Positions 1 to 12,146 of a stretch of 64,000 bases of DNA are shown here, piece by piece; the first letter of the stretch is position 1; each line of letters starts with the position of its first letter. The stretch covers positions 1-64,000 of the forward strand of contig JAGFBZ010000724.1 in NCBI GenBank assembly GCA_018398805.1. Direction: 5' to 3'. Under the pieces are notes generated by a model. The model was given only the letters and a program-made list of their open reading frames with translations. It was not told where the DNA came from and made no database searches. The translations under genes and the position numbers were made by a program. The DNA is from Hirundichthys speculiger. Its lineage: Eukaryota > Chordata > Actinopteri > Beloniformes > Exocoetidae.

Positions 1-1700
1 AAAAAGCTGGCAACTGCTCATTATGTCTTTAGCTGTGTTTTTACTTAATTAATTGTCACATTTTAATTTTGAAAGTTGGCAGCTTATGTTGTTTAATAAG
101 CGAAACTGAGATGAAAGCAGAAACCTCTTCTGCAGTCGTTGCAATAAACTTAGAGAGAAGCTTTAGTTAAAAAACCACAGAGATCCAGAGTGGAAACAAC
201 CAGTTCACCCATGTTCTGACAGCTCTGATCACAGCAGCAGGAATCTGACCGTTCCTTCCACATCTGAATCTGATGAATAGACATGGCCTCAAACACTGAA
301 CAAGCCACACCGAGAGATTTTTTTTTCTCTTTCTATACACTTGGTGTCACATTTATCAAATACTTATCATCAGGCATCTGAAAAAACCGGACCAGAAGAT
401 GAACCAGACTTGTGAAGGTCAGTGATTCTCTACCTGATGTCTTCATTGATTTTCTTTTGATCGTCCCGTGATGTCTCACAAGGCAGCGGTGTGTTGGAGG
501 TGAACCTTTTAGAAATACAGATGCGCCTCCAGTTGATGTCCGTCAGCCTACCAGAAGCTTCTGAAGCTAAAGCTCAGTTCTCCAAGCTGTTTAAGGTCAC
601 GGTCCGCTCAGCGTATGGAAACATCTGACCTTGAAGGAACTGAAAAAAATATCTAAAATACTCATTCTTTCATTGTTCTTACATTTTATGAAATAAGGAC
701 AATAGGTCATCCTGACTGGTCTTTATTTTAAACTTTGACCAACTTCACTGTCTGACATGGATAAAATTATTTATGCATGTTACTTCTGGTTACATGTGTA
801 GCTGCTGCAGACGCAGAATCTGTTGGCAACAGAAGTGGTTTTAATCTAAATATATCTGGTTTCCATTAATAGACCATTTATAAACCTGCTGAGGCCAGTA
901 CAGGAAGAATACATAAGATCCTTTATGTAGCTTTATAGTTTTAGTTTTTTTTTAATTGTGTTACATATTAAATCTGTTTTGGGGATTCTTGGATAACGGA
1001 CATCATTATCAAATTTCTATGAGTCTTTACCAACCGATGAAAACTGTATTTGCTGTTGCCACGGTTGTCCGTATCAAACATATTATTGCAGGCCTTTTAG
1101 TTTTGTCACATTCAAATTCCACGACATGTTGATGTCGACAACTGATAGCAGCGTTATTTGTTGGAGTCACTCAGAGATCTGGCCTCACATCTCCTACGGT
1201 CTTTAGAAATGAGAGAACGTTGTTCGTTCAAGTTTCCATTTTGGAGTCAAGAGTGGGATGAGAGATGAGAATCAGCACCTCCGAATCTGGGACCGTGGTT
1301 TTCATTTGGAAAAGGGTCGGATGCCATCTTCAGGTTTGGGATGAGGCGCCGCCTCAGGTGGAGGAGTTTCTCTGGGTCTTGTTCATGAGTGAGGGAAGTG
1401 ATTGGGGAAGTGTCTCTCTAAACCGGTCTTTTGTGGTGAAGACTCTCTGTTAACTGGTAGATTTAAATTTCATAACCTCAGCTATGGTCATGAACTGTTG
1501 GTAGTGACCGGAATAATGTCGCTGGACTCACCCTTAGGGCTCCTACACACTCTGCAGTCATATAAGTTTATAAGATCTCACACTGTATGATTTTCATTTG
1601 CTTGAACTTGGATATGACATCAAGAGCTGTATATGCAGACTGCATGTTGACGAACCCTCCAGTCATAGACTACGGCTGATACGGCAATGTGGGCGGATAA
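1..1700. other. No gene seen
   Basis: AT-rich sequence without a convincing coding frame; the short open frames at 1265-1590 overlap in different frames and have no recognisable motif. No terminal repeats or tandem array were seen. Confidence 0.6.
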
Positions 1701-2131
1701 AGAGCTGAGCAATTTTATCAATTTTGCGATATATCGATATTATATCGAGTATCGATTTTTTTCAGCCGCGGGTATTGATATTTTAAGCTTCTTTCAAAAC
1801 CCCCGTCACCCACCTTTAAAAGCTTGCAAGCAACAATTTGCACTGTTTAAATAAATAAAACTATCTTTATCAACAAATCTTTTATTCATTTTGTCCAGCA
1901 TTTGCAAGCTGCCTGTCAGCCATATAATGTGTAATTGATGCTTTCAGTTCAATTAATTCAAACAAAGTCATTGGAACACTCACAAGATGTCACCAAAATC
2001 ACTTTGTCCCTTTAAAACCTTTCAGAAAATGATGTAAATGTATTGTAAGATGAATATCGACATATATCGTATCGTAAGCCGAATATCGTGTATCGTATCG
2101 TATTGCGAGATTAGTGTATGGCTACAGCCCT
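1701..2131. mobile_element. Non-autonomous hAT-like element rich in TATCGATA motifs
   Basis: The left end reads AGAGCTGAGC and the right end, reversed, AGGGCTGTAGCC, an imperfect terminal inverted repeat. Next to both ends lie dense ATATCGATAT/CGTATCGTAT motifs, a pattern common in teleost hAT MITEs. No convincing 8-bp target duplication is visible, so the element is old or its limits are slightly off. No coding capacity. Confidence 0.5.
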
Positions 2132-3591
2132 AGTCATCAGTATGCGCTGACAGTAAACGAGCAACATGTGAAAATAAACCAGTCTGTTGCAGTGTTTATA
2201 TGCACTGAAATGCTTCAAAAAAGATGGAGAAAAAGAGAAGAATGTGTTCCCGGTCATAGTTAGGGAGGAGAGGCCAATTTGGGATTCTGATTTTTCTTTG
2301 GAACGGCATCAGGTGACATTAATACGTCATTTCAAGTTGCATTTATGTTGGCTAGTAGGTAGACGGAGTTGTAGGATTTCTGACATTTGCCACTGCAAGG
2401 CCGGTGAGATGGTTGTCATCAAACTGCTCACATTGAAGGATGTAGGACAGCTGACTTTGACCAAAGACGAAGAACATACCCAAGATTCTTTCACAACAAC
2501 AATCTTTATTGTTGTTGGTTTTGCGCCCCCATAAACTCATGCAGTTTATGGGGGCGTTTAGAGGTAGGGGGAGGGGTTCTGCCATTTAGGAGAGTTTCAG
2601 AGTAGAGTCTCTGCTCTTCTGCACTGAGTGGAGCCAGTTGAGGTGGTTCAGGGATCTGGTTAGGATGCCTCCAGGACATTTCCCCTGGTAGGAGTGTCGG
2701 GCTTTTCCAACTAGGAAGACACAGGACATGCTGGAGGGATTACATCTCTCGACTGGCTTTGAACGACTTAGTATTTCAGAGAAATGAGGTCTGGGCCTCG
2801 TTGCTCAGGCTGCTTCCCCGGTAACCTAAACTCTGGTAAGCAAAAGTTGATGGATGGTTGACGGAAGTTTTTGCAAAGTCATCGAGTGTATGGTTGCCAT
2901 TACTCATTACTGTGTTTGCAGAGGGATTCTTAGATGGCGAGATATTTGAGGGATGATTGTCGCTTCCCCCAGAAGAGATGACAGGATTCGCGATAACTCT
3001 GGAAAAAGCGCAAGCAAATGACACCTTCTCACACATTATCTTTTCCAATCCGGCGGAGTTTCAGATGCATCTCAATATTTATGCACGCGGCGATCAATGC
3101 ATCACGTAGAACTGCGGACTGAATCGTGAAACGACAGCGGACGAGTCCCTGAAGTGGCGACGGCGCAGCTGTCAGCCTGCAGGTCTGCGGGACAGCTGCG
3201 AGCTGACAAGAGGAGAGAAAATGCGAGAGGAAATAATGAGGAGGATGAAGGTGCTGGCAAGAATGGATGTGTGAGTGAGAGAACCGGCGAAGCAGCATGT
3301 GTGATGTGTTCGTGACGGAGAAGGAGGTGCCACAGGGAGGTGAGAGATAGCCAGCCTGTGAATAAGAGCGTGCATCAGAGAGCGCCGTGCAATATCATCT
3401 CCTCTGGAAACACGGCTTTAGTTGTGTTGCAGGCAGGGCTGTTCTTGGTTTAGCAGTGATGAGAGAAAAACTCGTGAAAATAAGATTTCTCCTCAAGTTT
3501 TAACTTTTAACCATTTGGCTCGGGGTTGGTCTCCTTCTGTTAGGATAAACGATGCATCTGAAGGCAAAAAAATAAAAAAAAATAATAATAC
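2132..3591. other. Intergenic; CpG-rich stretch at about 3050-3420
   Basis: No recognisable coding sequence. Positions 3050-3420 are richer in G+C and CpG than the surroundings and could be a promoter or 5' UTR remnant, but no TATA box or clear first exon accompanies them. The overlapping short minus-strand frames there show no domain. Confidence 0.35.
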
Positions 3592-4610
3592 TAGGGGTGC
3601 ACAATAACTAATGGGCCGATAACTATCGGGCCGATAACAGGAAATTATGATGTCATCCCGATAACATATATATTTCTGCCAACACAGCAGTGCCTCGCTC
3701 CCTCTAAGCCTTGAATGACCAGGAGTGAATGCTATGTTCAAGTAACGTCAGCATAATCAGAAAAACGATTACTCAATCAGGAAAATCAAGAATACCCTCT
3801 CATGCCAGAAAACAACTCGTTAACTCAGTCATAATTTTAGTAGTTGCGGACTTGAATTGATATTCGCAGTATTCTCCCACGTTACACATAAAAATAGAAA
3901 AAAATAGAAAAGGCTGAAATAACGACTAGCAAACGAGGAAACATCGGAATGTACGTTACACCTTGAATGCAGCATGCGTTGTGCTGATCACAACAAACAT
4001 GGCGGCGTGGAACTTCGTTAAAGTTTCAGAAGAAGATAGTTTGGTGGTTATTTGTGACGAATCCTCCGAGCGAATTCTACGAGGAGGGAAGCACAAGCTT
4101 TAATACGTAAAACCTGATCAGCCACCTACAACATAACAATCGCTTCCATGGAGTTTTGAAATAGCGCTAACGGAAGCTAATGCTAAGCTTCCATGAAATT
4201 AAAAAATAAAAACTACTGAACCTCATTTACTTTAATTAAAGGTATTAATTTAAATGGAACCACAAGCCAAAATACTTTCAAATGTAAATCCTTTAAATGT
4301 TAATCTTGTTAGAGTTTGTAATTCTGATGCATGTATTTCCATCAGTTTAAGGAGCCTTTATTTTTTTTATATCAGTCAGTAATGAACCTTTTTTAAGTTA
4401 ATGTGAGATATCAAATAGGTTTGTTTGATAGCTTTACGAAAATGTTTGAGAGCCTTGCCAATAGTATAATAAAATAATAAAATAAATATCTGTTCATTTA
4501 AAAAGTCGGAACTATTATTGATTTTGTTCATAGTATTGATGTCATGATCTTAGGTATATGTGTATGTTATCGGTTATCGGTATCGGTTTTACAGTTATCG
4601 TGCATCCCTA
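3592..4610. mobile_element. hAT-type non-autonomous transposon, 1019 bp
   Basis: Left end TAGGGGTGCACAATAACT and right end, reversed, TAGGGATGCACGATAACT form a terminal inverted repeat. It is flanked by a perfect 8-bp direct repeat, AATAATAC (3584-3591 and 4611-4618), the hAT target-duplication length. Subterminal GATAAC/TTATCGG motifs recur at both ends. No transposase frame. A fragment of the same family lies at 14578-14660. Confidence 0.85.
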
Positions 4611-5045
4611 AATAATACAGGCACAAGCTCACACAGCATGTCAAATCAAGAACAGGTAGTAGCGTACAACTTCTCAGGTACTGAAACTCATCATATTCTC
4701 GACTGGATTTTGCACCAGCAATTCATAAATATATGTTACAATTTAATTATTAGATCCTTCTTAAGTCCTTCATAATAGCTACTCCGACAAGAGATCATTT
4801 TTGTGCTTAAGCACATTAACGGTGAGCTTAAGCTGATAGCGCACAAACAATTATAATTTCTTTTGTCTTCACTGAACAAGCCCATTAAATATTCAGAGTG
4901 CTGAGGATAAGAGTAAGTGAGCCCTCGGTGGTAAAACATGCCTGGTTGAACTCCCGAGAAGCATTTCAGTCGCTCTGGAACAGGAACTTTTCGACTGTTC
5001 CTCTGCTTGAACCTGCTCCGTCTCAGACACATTTGTAGCATGTCC
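4611..5045. other. No gene seen
   Basis: Intergenic sequence between the hAT element and a Tc1 fossil. Overlapping minus-strand frames at 4736-5075 have no recognisable motif. Confidence 0.5.
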
Positions 5046-5345
5046 TAAAAGTGGATTTTCTCTTTCTAAAGCCATTTTGTATTGGGTTTTCTTCAGCGCT
5101 TAGAGCCATTTTCCTGCTGCATCACCTGACTCCAGCTACGCTTCAGCGACGCTTCACGTTATCCTGCAGGATATATTGGTTAACTAGGGACTTCAGTTTA
5201 GTGATCCAGGCCAAGAAGCAACCCCAAATCATAATTCTCCCTCCACCATGCTTCACCACTACGACGATGATTTAATGTTGACTGGCTGTTTCCAGTTTTT
5301 GTGCTTTGTGTATTCTTGTTTCATCAGTCCAGAAAATGATACGGT
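5046..5345 (-). pseudogene. Fossil Tc1-like transposase fragment
   Basis: Read on the minus strand, short shifted frames spell the Tc1 landmarks WTDETR (around the first catalytic Asp) and, after a gap, KHGGGRIMIWGCF. Stops and frameshifts interrupt every frame, so it is inactive. Neither terminal repeat was found. The family assignment rests on these two motifs in the right order. Confidence 0.6.
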
Positions 5346-5394
5346 TTTGTATCCATACAACAAACTCAACAAGACTAAAAAAAGGGACGGCATA

Positions 5395-5690
5395 AAGGTG
5401 GATGTGGTTCATCTGAGAACAAAGCCTTCAGACCAATCGCCTTAACATTGGTTGAGGCAAAAAGTTGACACGATACTTGGACTTTCTGTTAAAGCTGACA
5501 TAAATCCACTCCTGGACGCCTTCCAGTATGAATACAGACACGAGATCAGTACTGATGATGCTGTAAGCAGCGTCATTCATCTATTTCTTAAGCACTTGGA
5601 AGAACCACAAAGCATGTCTGCTTTTTATTGATTTCAGCTCAGCTTTGAACAAAAGACAATCTTATCTCCTCTTTCAAAAAGTCCAGCAGT
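5395..5690 (+). pseudogene. LINE reverse-transcriptase relic (L2/Rex1-like)
   Basis: On the plus strand a degenerate frame contains the LINE reverse-transcriptase motif series: a region like RPIALT, then LLDAFQYEYRHEISTDDAV, a helix ending HLEEP, and, after a frameshift near 5620, LFIDFSSALN. This corresponds to the part of the polymerase domain ahead of the catalytic YxDD box, which is absent. It is a short, broken, non-functional copy. L2 versus Rex1 cannot be settled from this fragment. Confidence 0.7.
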
Positions 5691-6060
5691 AAAGAGTATT
5701 AACCCTTTTATGAATCATCAAGTTGGAATCACTAACTTTGCATTGTGAATGAAATAAAGATTGCTTTTGATTCAAAAGCAATAGGTGAATATTGCGTGAT
5801 AAATTTTCGGACCAAACAGGTATTAACAGTATCTGAAAATGAAGTTTGATGTCATATCCAACCACCATGGGTTTCACATTGGTCCCATGAGCTTGCAGTG
5901 GTTCTGCTTGGATACGTGGGTGATGAACGAGCATGGGGCTGAAAAGGATGTCTCATCTGCAATGTCCTTGGTGGGCAATTTGCAATATTTTTCAGTCTGC
6001 TTAGATCTCAGATAGGCCCAACATGTCCTGGCTGGGAAGAGTCAGTTTTGAGCTGGATTA
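5691..6060. other. No gene seen
   Basis: Intergenic; no recognised repeat or coding frame. Confidence 0.5.
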
Positions 6061-6178
6061 ATGAGAAGGGCTGTGACTGAAAGGGCATCCGACATAAAAC
6101 CTATTCCGAAATCAATATGCAGAACACGAAGATCTGGTGTGGCGACCCCAAAAAAAGAAAAGCCGAAAAAAGATTCAC
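6061..6178 (+). repeat. SINE-like 3' module
   Basis: Contains GGGCATCCGACATAAAACC, then TGTGGCGACCCC and an A-rich tail with AAAAGCCGAAAAAAG. This order is typical of the 3' part of common teleost SINE-type repeats. Head region and target duplication are not evident, so it is probably truncated. Confidence 0.5.
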
Positions 6179-6924
6179 CCATAACATGATCACTTTGCAA
6201 ACTCATGCTGACAGCCGGTGCTTCAGACTTCAGCAGTGATAAGACTTCTTGAGACTTGAGACAGCTCAGTAAATGATACAGGTGTGGTAAAGGGATTTAT
6301 CTGTACACTCCAAATCCAAACTACCAGGAACATTGACCCCCTCCCCCAAATAACTTATAAGCAGTCTTAAAATGAGAACAGAGAATTTAAGGTGACCCAA
6401 CTAATGTACTTCACCTTGAGTATGAGGATTTATTGTCAGGCAGGAGATAGGGTTCCTAAGTTTAGACTTAATTAGCACTAATTCCTTTAATAGGAACCAG
6501 TTATGACAGAGTCTTTATGAAGCAGGTGCAATCTTATTTATAATACACTCTCTCTAGTCCTTATTTATTGGCTACTGTGTCAATAAATCAAAATAAAACC
6601 AGCCTTATATTTAACAATTGCTGTTGACCCAGTTGGTTTTTTTTAATTGACTCATATACAGAATGCCCTTTGTTACTGATTATGATGTATTTTGCTGTTG
6701 ACAGTGTTTAATAGATTGATTTATTAATGTTTGCAGACCATTGAGCCCAAGATGATTTTCCCTAAGCGACAAAGTAAAGTATACCCTTTCCCATTCACCG
6801 TTAATATAACATAAAAAGTTAGAAAAGAATCATCATCATCATCATCATGTATTAATGAGTAAGAATGTTTTTAGTGTTTGGGAAGCATATTTTAGTGTAT
6901 ATAATATACATAGGCCTTTTAAAA
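6179..6924. other. No gene seen; short ATC microsatellite
   Basis: Intergenic. A short (ATC)n tract lies near 6829-6847. Nothing else recognised. Confidence 0.5.
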
Positions 6925-7002
6925 CTGCGTCAATAATTCGTGGATTTTTGGGATTCGCAGAGGGAGGAAGGAAGGTAACCCCCACGAATAATAAGGGTAT
7001 AC
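6925..7002 (-). mobile_element. Terminal fragment of a Tigger/MER2-like element
   Basis: Reversed, the right end reads TACAGTATACCCTTATTATT followed by a CGTGGGGGTTACC stretch, resembling the MER2/Tigger terminal repeat (CAGT-n-CCCT). Only this end is visible. Confidence 0.45.
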
Positions 7003-7827
7003 TGTACTATATATATTGTACCATATTGTATCAAAGTCAATTTTCCAAGAAGTATTGCAAATTGCTTAGATTGTCTTTTGCAAACTTCAGGCAGGCAGCA
7101 ATGGATTTTGGGGTGGAGCATCATCCCCCATGGCGATCTCTCACGGACAATCTGTCTGGTCAATGACTTATTGTGGTGGTAAAATTTATCGTGTCTGTTT
7201 TAGCCTCTAAAAGATGTAGGATTCTGAGTAAGATCAACAATTAATCTTCAATAACAAGAGTTAGCAATGGCTGGATTTTCACTGAATTTATTCCCCATTT
7301 GCATACAAAAGGGGTCTGATCTGCATCTAGGACTCCTGCCCAGAACCCATGATGGCGTCACACAGGAGAAACCCAGTTAGACAGAAGGCTATATCAGAAA
7401 TGATGTCCATACTTGCTCTGGACAAACAGGTCCTTGTGACCTCTAGACCTCAAAGCGCCAATTTGACCATAACACTCACGACGAGTAGAGTCATGAACAC
7501 AAATGTTTGCCTATTCTAATGATGACTTCAAGCCTTTATCTGTTTCTCATGGCTTCTTCTTTCCCTCTCTGAAGATTCTGTGTTGTGGCTTTAGGAGTCA
7601 GCAGAGCTACAGTTTCAATGAAGAGTAGCCACACTACAAAACTGTCTCCATTTACAGTTTGTCTAACCACAGATTTATGGATTGTTAAACACTATGGGAT
7701 CACTTTGTATCCCCGTCCAGCTTATGCTGATCAACTGCTCTCGATCGTAAGTCTTCATGTCGTTCTGTGTCAAAGATGCTACGTCCAAGTGCTTTTTCAG
7801 GCTGTTGAAAAAGCATGTGATGTTGCT
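7003..7827. other. No gene seen
   Basis: Intergenic; the frame at 7585-7884 runs into the adjacent repeat and shows no domain. Confidence 0.5.
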
Positions 7828-8244
7828 ACCTCCACCAAGGAGGTTATGTTTTTGTCGCCGTTTATCTGTCTGTGTTCAAGATAACTCAAAAAGATATGGA
7901 TGGATTTTGATGAAATTTTCAGGAGTTGTCAAAAATGTGAAAAGGAAGAACTGATTTCATTTTGGGTGTGATCTGGAAGAAATCCTGGATTCTGGATCAC
8001 TTTCAAATTTTCGATAACGTTGCGGTCAGTGGGGCCGAAAATTTTGTTTCTCAATATCTCCATTAATTATTGCCCAAAACTCATTAAATTTGACTCAGGG
8101 ATTGACAATGGAAACCTCTATCAAATTTCAAAGGCTGATCCGGATCTGATCCAGAACGCCGATTTTATTGCAATCTGTAAATCGCTATATGGGGGAATTG
8201 TTGCACTTGGCGGAGGTCTGCGCTCTCCGAGTGCTGTTCTAGTT
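7828..8244 (+). mobile_element. Helitron-like non-autonomous repeat, copy 1
   Basis: A 417-bp repeat beginning ACCTCCACCAAGGAGG and ending GCACTTGG...CCGAGTGC then CTAGTT. A reverse copy lies at 28251-28672 and a shortened copy at 61491-61570, so limits are set by comparison. The ends are not inverted repeats of each other. A 3' hairpin just before CTAG is the Helitron signature, but the 5' end lacks a clear TC start, so the class is an inference. Confidence 0.7.
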
Positions 8245-11208
8245 TTGGAATGACACTCGCTGAATTTTCAGTCACAGCTGACTGGAAACAGGATATAATG
8301 GTCAGCCCCTGATGGAGTGGCTGGTGTGTAAATATGTACATCTAATACAGCATTCACTTGAAACGAGTAGCTGTTAAGCTTTATTTAGACTTTTACGATG
8401 AACCAACAACCTTTGTCAGCTGGGGACTATGACCTCTGCCACAGCCTGACCTGCACCTCCCCAGAAACGACCACAGCAAATGTGGATGGTCTACTTGGTG
8501 CCGTTGCATTTCTTGCTTCCTGTTCTTCTGCACCAGTAAGCCGGACAGAATTTTAGATTTGTGCAACGTCAGTAAAAATGAGTGCTGCCCAACATTTAAT
8601 AGCTCCAAAACACATGAGATATGCTTCTTTTTCTTCACTACAGCACTGCAGAAATGAACCCACACCGCCACCTATCGTCTGGTGGTATTATTACAGAGCA
8701 ACAGGAACAACAACGGAGAAGCATAAAAAGCAGCTACGATGTAGGCCGATGCATGCAGGCTATGTAGCACTCAAAAACTCAAACTCTTGGACCGCTTTAA
8801 GGAGGTGGAATTAGCAGTTCAACTCTTGTCCACCCATTTTTCTGAAGGATGTGTCTCTTCTGAAACTGTTACAGCCTTCTTCTACTCACTTCAGAGAAAC
8901 AGCAAATGTAGCTGGGTGAAAATAAAGGTCGGGAAATTCTTCTCAAACTTAGCTGGTGCCAAACAACATAACAAGGTTGTGATTTCTCAAAGTTTTTGCG
9001 TTGGTAGGCACTTCATGCACCAAATTATATGGCTTCAGACACATTTTTTTTCATAATATGACCCCTTTTAAAATTAAAGAACAATCATTGCATCATAAAT
9101 TTTACATCAAATACAGTGTGTAATGTGTATTGAATCATAGGAAACATCTACAGTACCGTTCCATAAAGAGAAGTGGCCCATTAAAGGAAAGTCTGTAAAT
9201 TTTGGAACTGATGCTAGCTGTAAATTTACAGTTTGGAAATGAAGGCAAGACTGAAGAAAGTCTTCTGTGTCTGACCCTCCAGTTTGTTCATCATTACCGC
9301 TCTGTGTAAACAAGAATGGACTGTGGGCTTGAACTGTGGAAATCCATCATCCACAAGGGTTTTGAACTCCGCCATCAACCCTCGGGGCACAACCCGTCCA
9401 CTTCGCCATCGTTCCGTTTTTACTCCAGAGGAGAGCAGCCTCCATTTCTTTCCCCCCAAAACTGAGCCGAATCTATTTGCAGAAGCAAAAGGGCCTCCAG
9501 GACTCTAAAAGATATTAACCAGCGTTTTTGTTTTTAAAGTAAGATAGTTGGAGACCGCAGGTGAACATATCTGAGAGCTTTGCTGTGATAAATTACAGGT
9601 TTTCCGCCATTAAGCACAACAATTGTGCCCTAAAACAATGAACGAGAACAAACAATAAAAACACCAAGTTATAAAGCTAAACGAAGCTGCAGGATCTATA
9701 TGAAATTGTATGCTTCTGTGCTCAATGTGCACTTGCACATCCCATAATAATACATATCACACATTATACTGTATGTCATTAACATACATTATTTTAATAT
9801 ATTCCAGCTGTACTTCTCAACCCCCTGTTCGTCTTCGTCTACACTGTAGTCAGATTTGCTGCAATGACCCAGTTTCCTTGCACAGATCATTAAAGTTTCA
9901 TATGAATCCAGAGTGAAATAAGAGGAGTGGAATAAAATGTATTAAAGCTTTAGCATCTAATAGCGCATTGGTGGACATATGATAAAACGACACAAAACAT
10001 TCGTCTTGTTCACGTTTATAAATCAAAGGCAACAAACAGACAAAAGTGAATCGCAGAGGAGGCGGTAGGTGTTTCCATGAGAACAAAGGTGGGCTGAACT
10101 GGGGTGTAGAAATTTAATAATGATCTGGAAGAAACCTGCATGAACGGTGCCATAAATGAGACAAACAATTATACCTGTATCGTCCTGGGAAGAAATGTTA
10201 TTTTAACAAGGGTTTTACTGACTGTTTTCGGTTGCTGTTTGGTTAAAGTTTGGAAACGACACCACTTCATCAGGTTTGGGTTTAAATTGTTGGCTTGAGC
10301 AACCTGAAAAGACCAGAAAATGAGCAACAGCAACAACAAAATAAAAATAAATAACAGTCACAGTCTACTTGTGTCAATGAAATTAACCTAAAAGTACATT
10401 TTTACAATAGTGACTGCGTCATCATCACTTTCCAAGGAGGGACTTAAGATAAAGATACCCAAGGAGAGAACCTTTGCTTTCCATGATGCACTATATGACA
10501 CTATTAAACCATAAAACAAGGACTTAACAGTTTCTTATTTTTTCCACATATTTCTGCCAGACCCGGATGTTCAGCTTTCCATAAAAAGAGGAAGTTGAAC
10601 AATGTGCAGTTCCTTGAACAACCACTAGGTGCTGGTGGGAAAAGGGGAAATAAAAGAGCAAGAAGGTTTGGAAGGTTTGGTCTCCATGGCTTGAATTCAC
10701 ATCAATCACAACTCTAAATCCACAGATTTATGCAAAATTAAAGGCATGGATTTTGAGCCACAGCTACATTACAGTCTCTATGGTGTTAACAGCTAGCTTT
10801 CATCACATCAGCCACTTAGCATTTTCAGTGAATTTGACATCTGAGCTACAAATTAAGACTGAAGAGAGGAGAATCCCTCTCATTTTAAATATAAGATGGC
10901 ATGTTGTGCTTTTAACTGTACTAACAGCTCTTGGAGGAGCCGAAGTGGCGAGTGAATGGGAGTGACTGATGACGACTCGCTGGCCCGTGGCCAGGAAACG
11001 AATCGGCAGCTACCTCCTCCACTCGAACCATCTTTGCCGGTACACCATTCGGGACAAACTTGGGAGGTCCAGGGGCCGCGGTGCAGCCCAACCACTGCTG
11101 CCGTCAGCTTTTGCGTCTGAACCATCTAGCTGGGCTGAGGTTAGACTGGTGACGGATGGCTGCAGTAGCTCTGGCAGAGCTTGGACGTCCTCATTTTGGC
11201 TCCAGCAG
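8245..11208. other. No convincing gene; relic repeats possible
   Basis: Long stretch without a recognisable gene. A CCGCCACC-TCTGGTGG motif near 8665-8685 is of a kind common at ends of fish repeats. A G+C-richer block at 10920-11200 is open in both orientations but matches nothing I know. Confidence 0.4.
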
Positions 11209-11985
11209 TAGAGGTCTTCAGGGGTCCACTTTCATGGAGCCGAACCTGAATGGACCCGTAAAAATTCGACCCGAAACCGACCCGACCCGCGCTATTATCA
11301 TAAGTCCGGGAGTCTGAACCCGAATGGACCCAAAATATTTGGACCCGGAACCGACCCGACCCGAGTCTTTAGTTTTTCGATCACGACAATTACCCGAATT
11401 GAACCGAGACAATCCAGCCCATAGTTGCTCATGTTAAAAGTTGTCTAGCGTTGAATAAAACTTGATTTTCTTACCTAAAGTTGTCTTCTTCTACCCGGTT
11501 CAGTTGCTACATAGGCTATGTAATGTAAACAACAATAAATCCAAGTCATTATTTTCTTTGTGAATACAGATGCTATTGGTAGCAACTGCTAACGCTAATA
11601 GGCTACACCGGTCAGGACATGTCGTAAATATGTTCTCTCATCCAACGTTGTCATGTTGGCGATCCATAGTGCTTTACAGCTGCCGGGCAAACCGGTAATA
11701 ACACGCTACGGCAACACGATTGATTTATGACAAACACGCCACATTAATGAATAATTAATTAAACTGCCCCGAGTCCTGACATTAGCTGCCACCGCCAATA
11801 TCTTAACCTCTCTCTCAAGTAAACGCGGACCCAGCCTGTCAGAGAGCACTGACCGGACCCGAGACTAACTGTAACGATTCCGACCCGAACCCGGAGTCAC
11901 GTCTTTTGAATGGACCCAAGACCCGATTCTGGTCGGGTCAGGACCTCGGGTTTTCGGGTTGTCGGGGTAGTTCCGAAGACCTCTA
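11209..11985. mobile_element. hAT-type non-autonomous transposon, 777 bp
   Basis: Terminal inverted repeats TAGAGGTCTTCAGGGG (left) and, reversed, TAGAGGTCTTCGGAAC (right), flanked by a perfect 8-bp target duplication TCCAGCAG (11201-11208 and 11986-11993). Internal CGACCCGACCCG motifs lie near both ends, in opposite orientations. No transposase. Confidence 0.88.
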
Positions 11986-12146
11986 TCCAGCAGTACTTGT
12001 TTCAGATGTTGTTTTGGTAGTTAGACATATTCAATCAGAATGAACGTATAGCTAAATTAGTCAGTATCACAGATTAACATGTGCTAAACTGAACTAAAAT
12101 GGGCAGCTTGTGGTAACTGAGTTAAGGTGGGCATGTTCCATCTGAC

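Noticed and set aside
9226..9459. Possible minus-strand exon (MAEFKTLVDDGFPQF...)
   Set aside because: A donor-like G|GTAATG exists, but the acceptor is weak and two competing frames are open, so coding evidence is not convincing.
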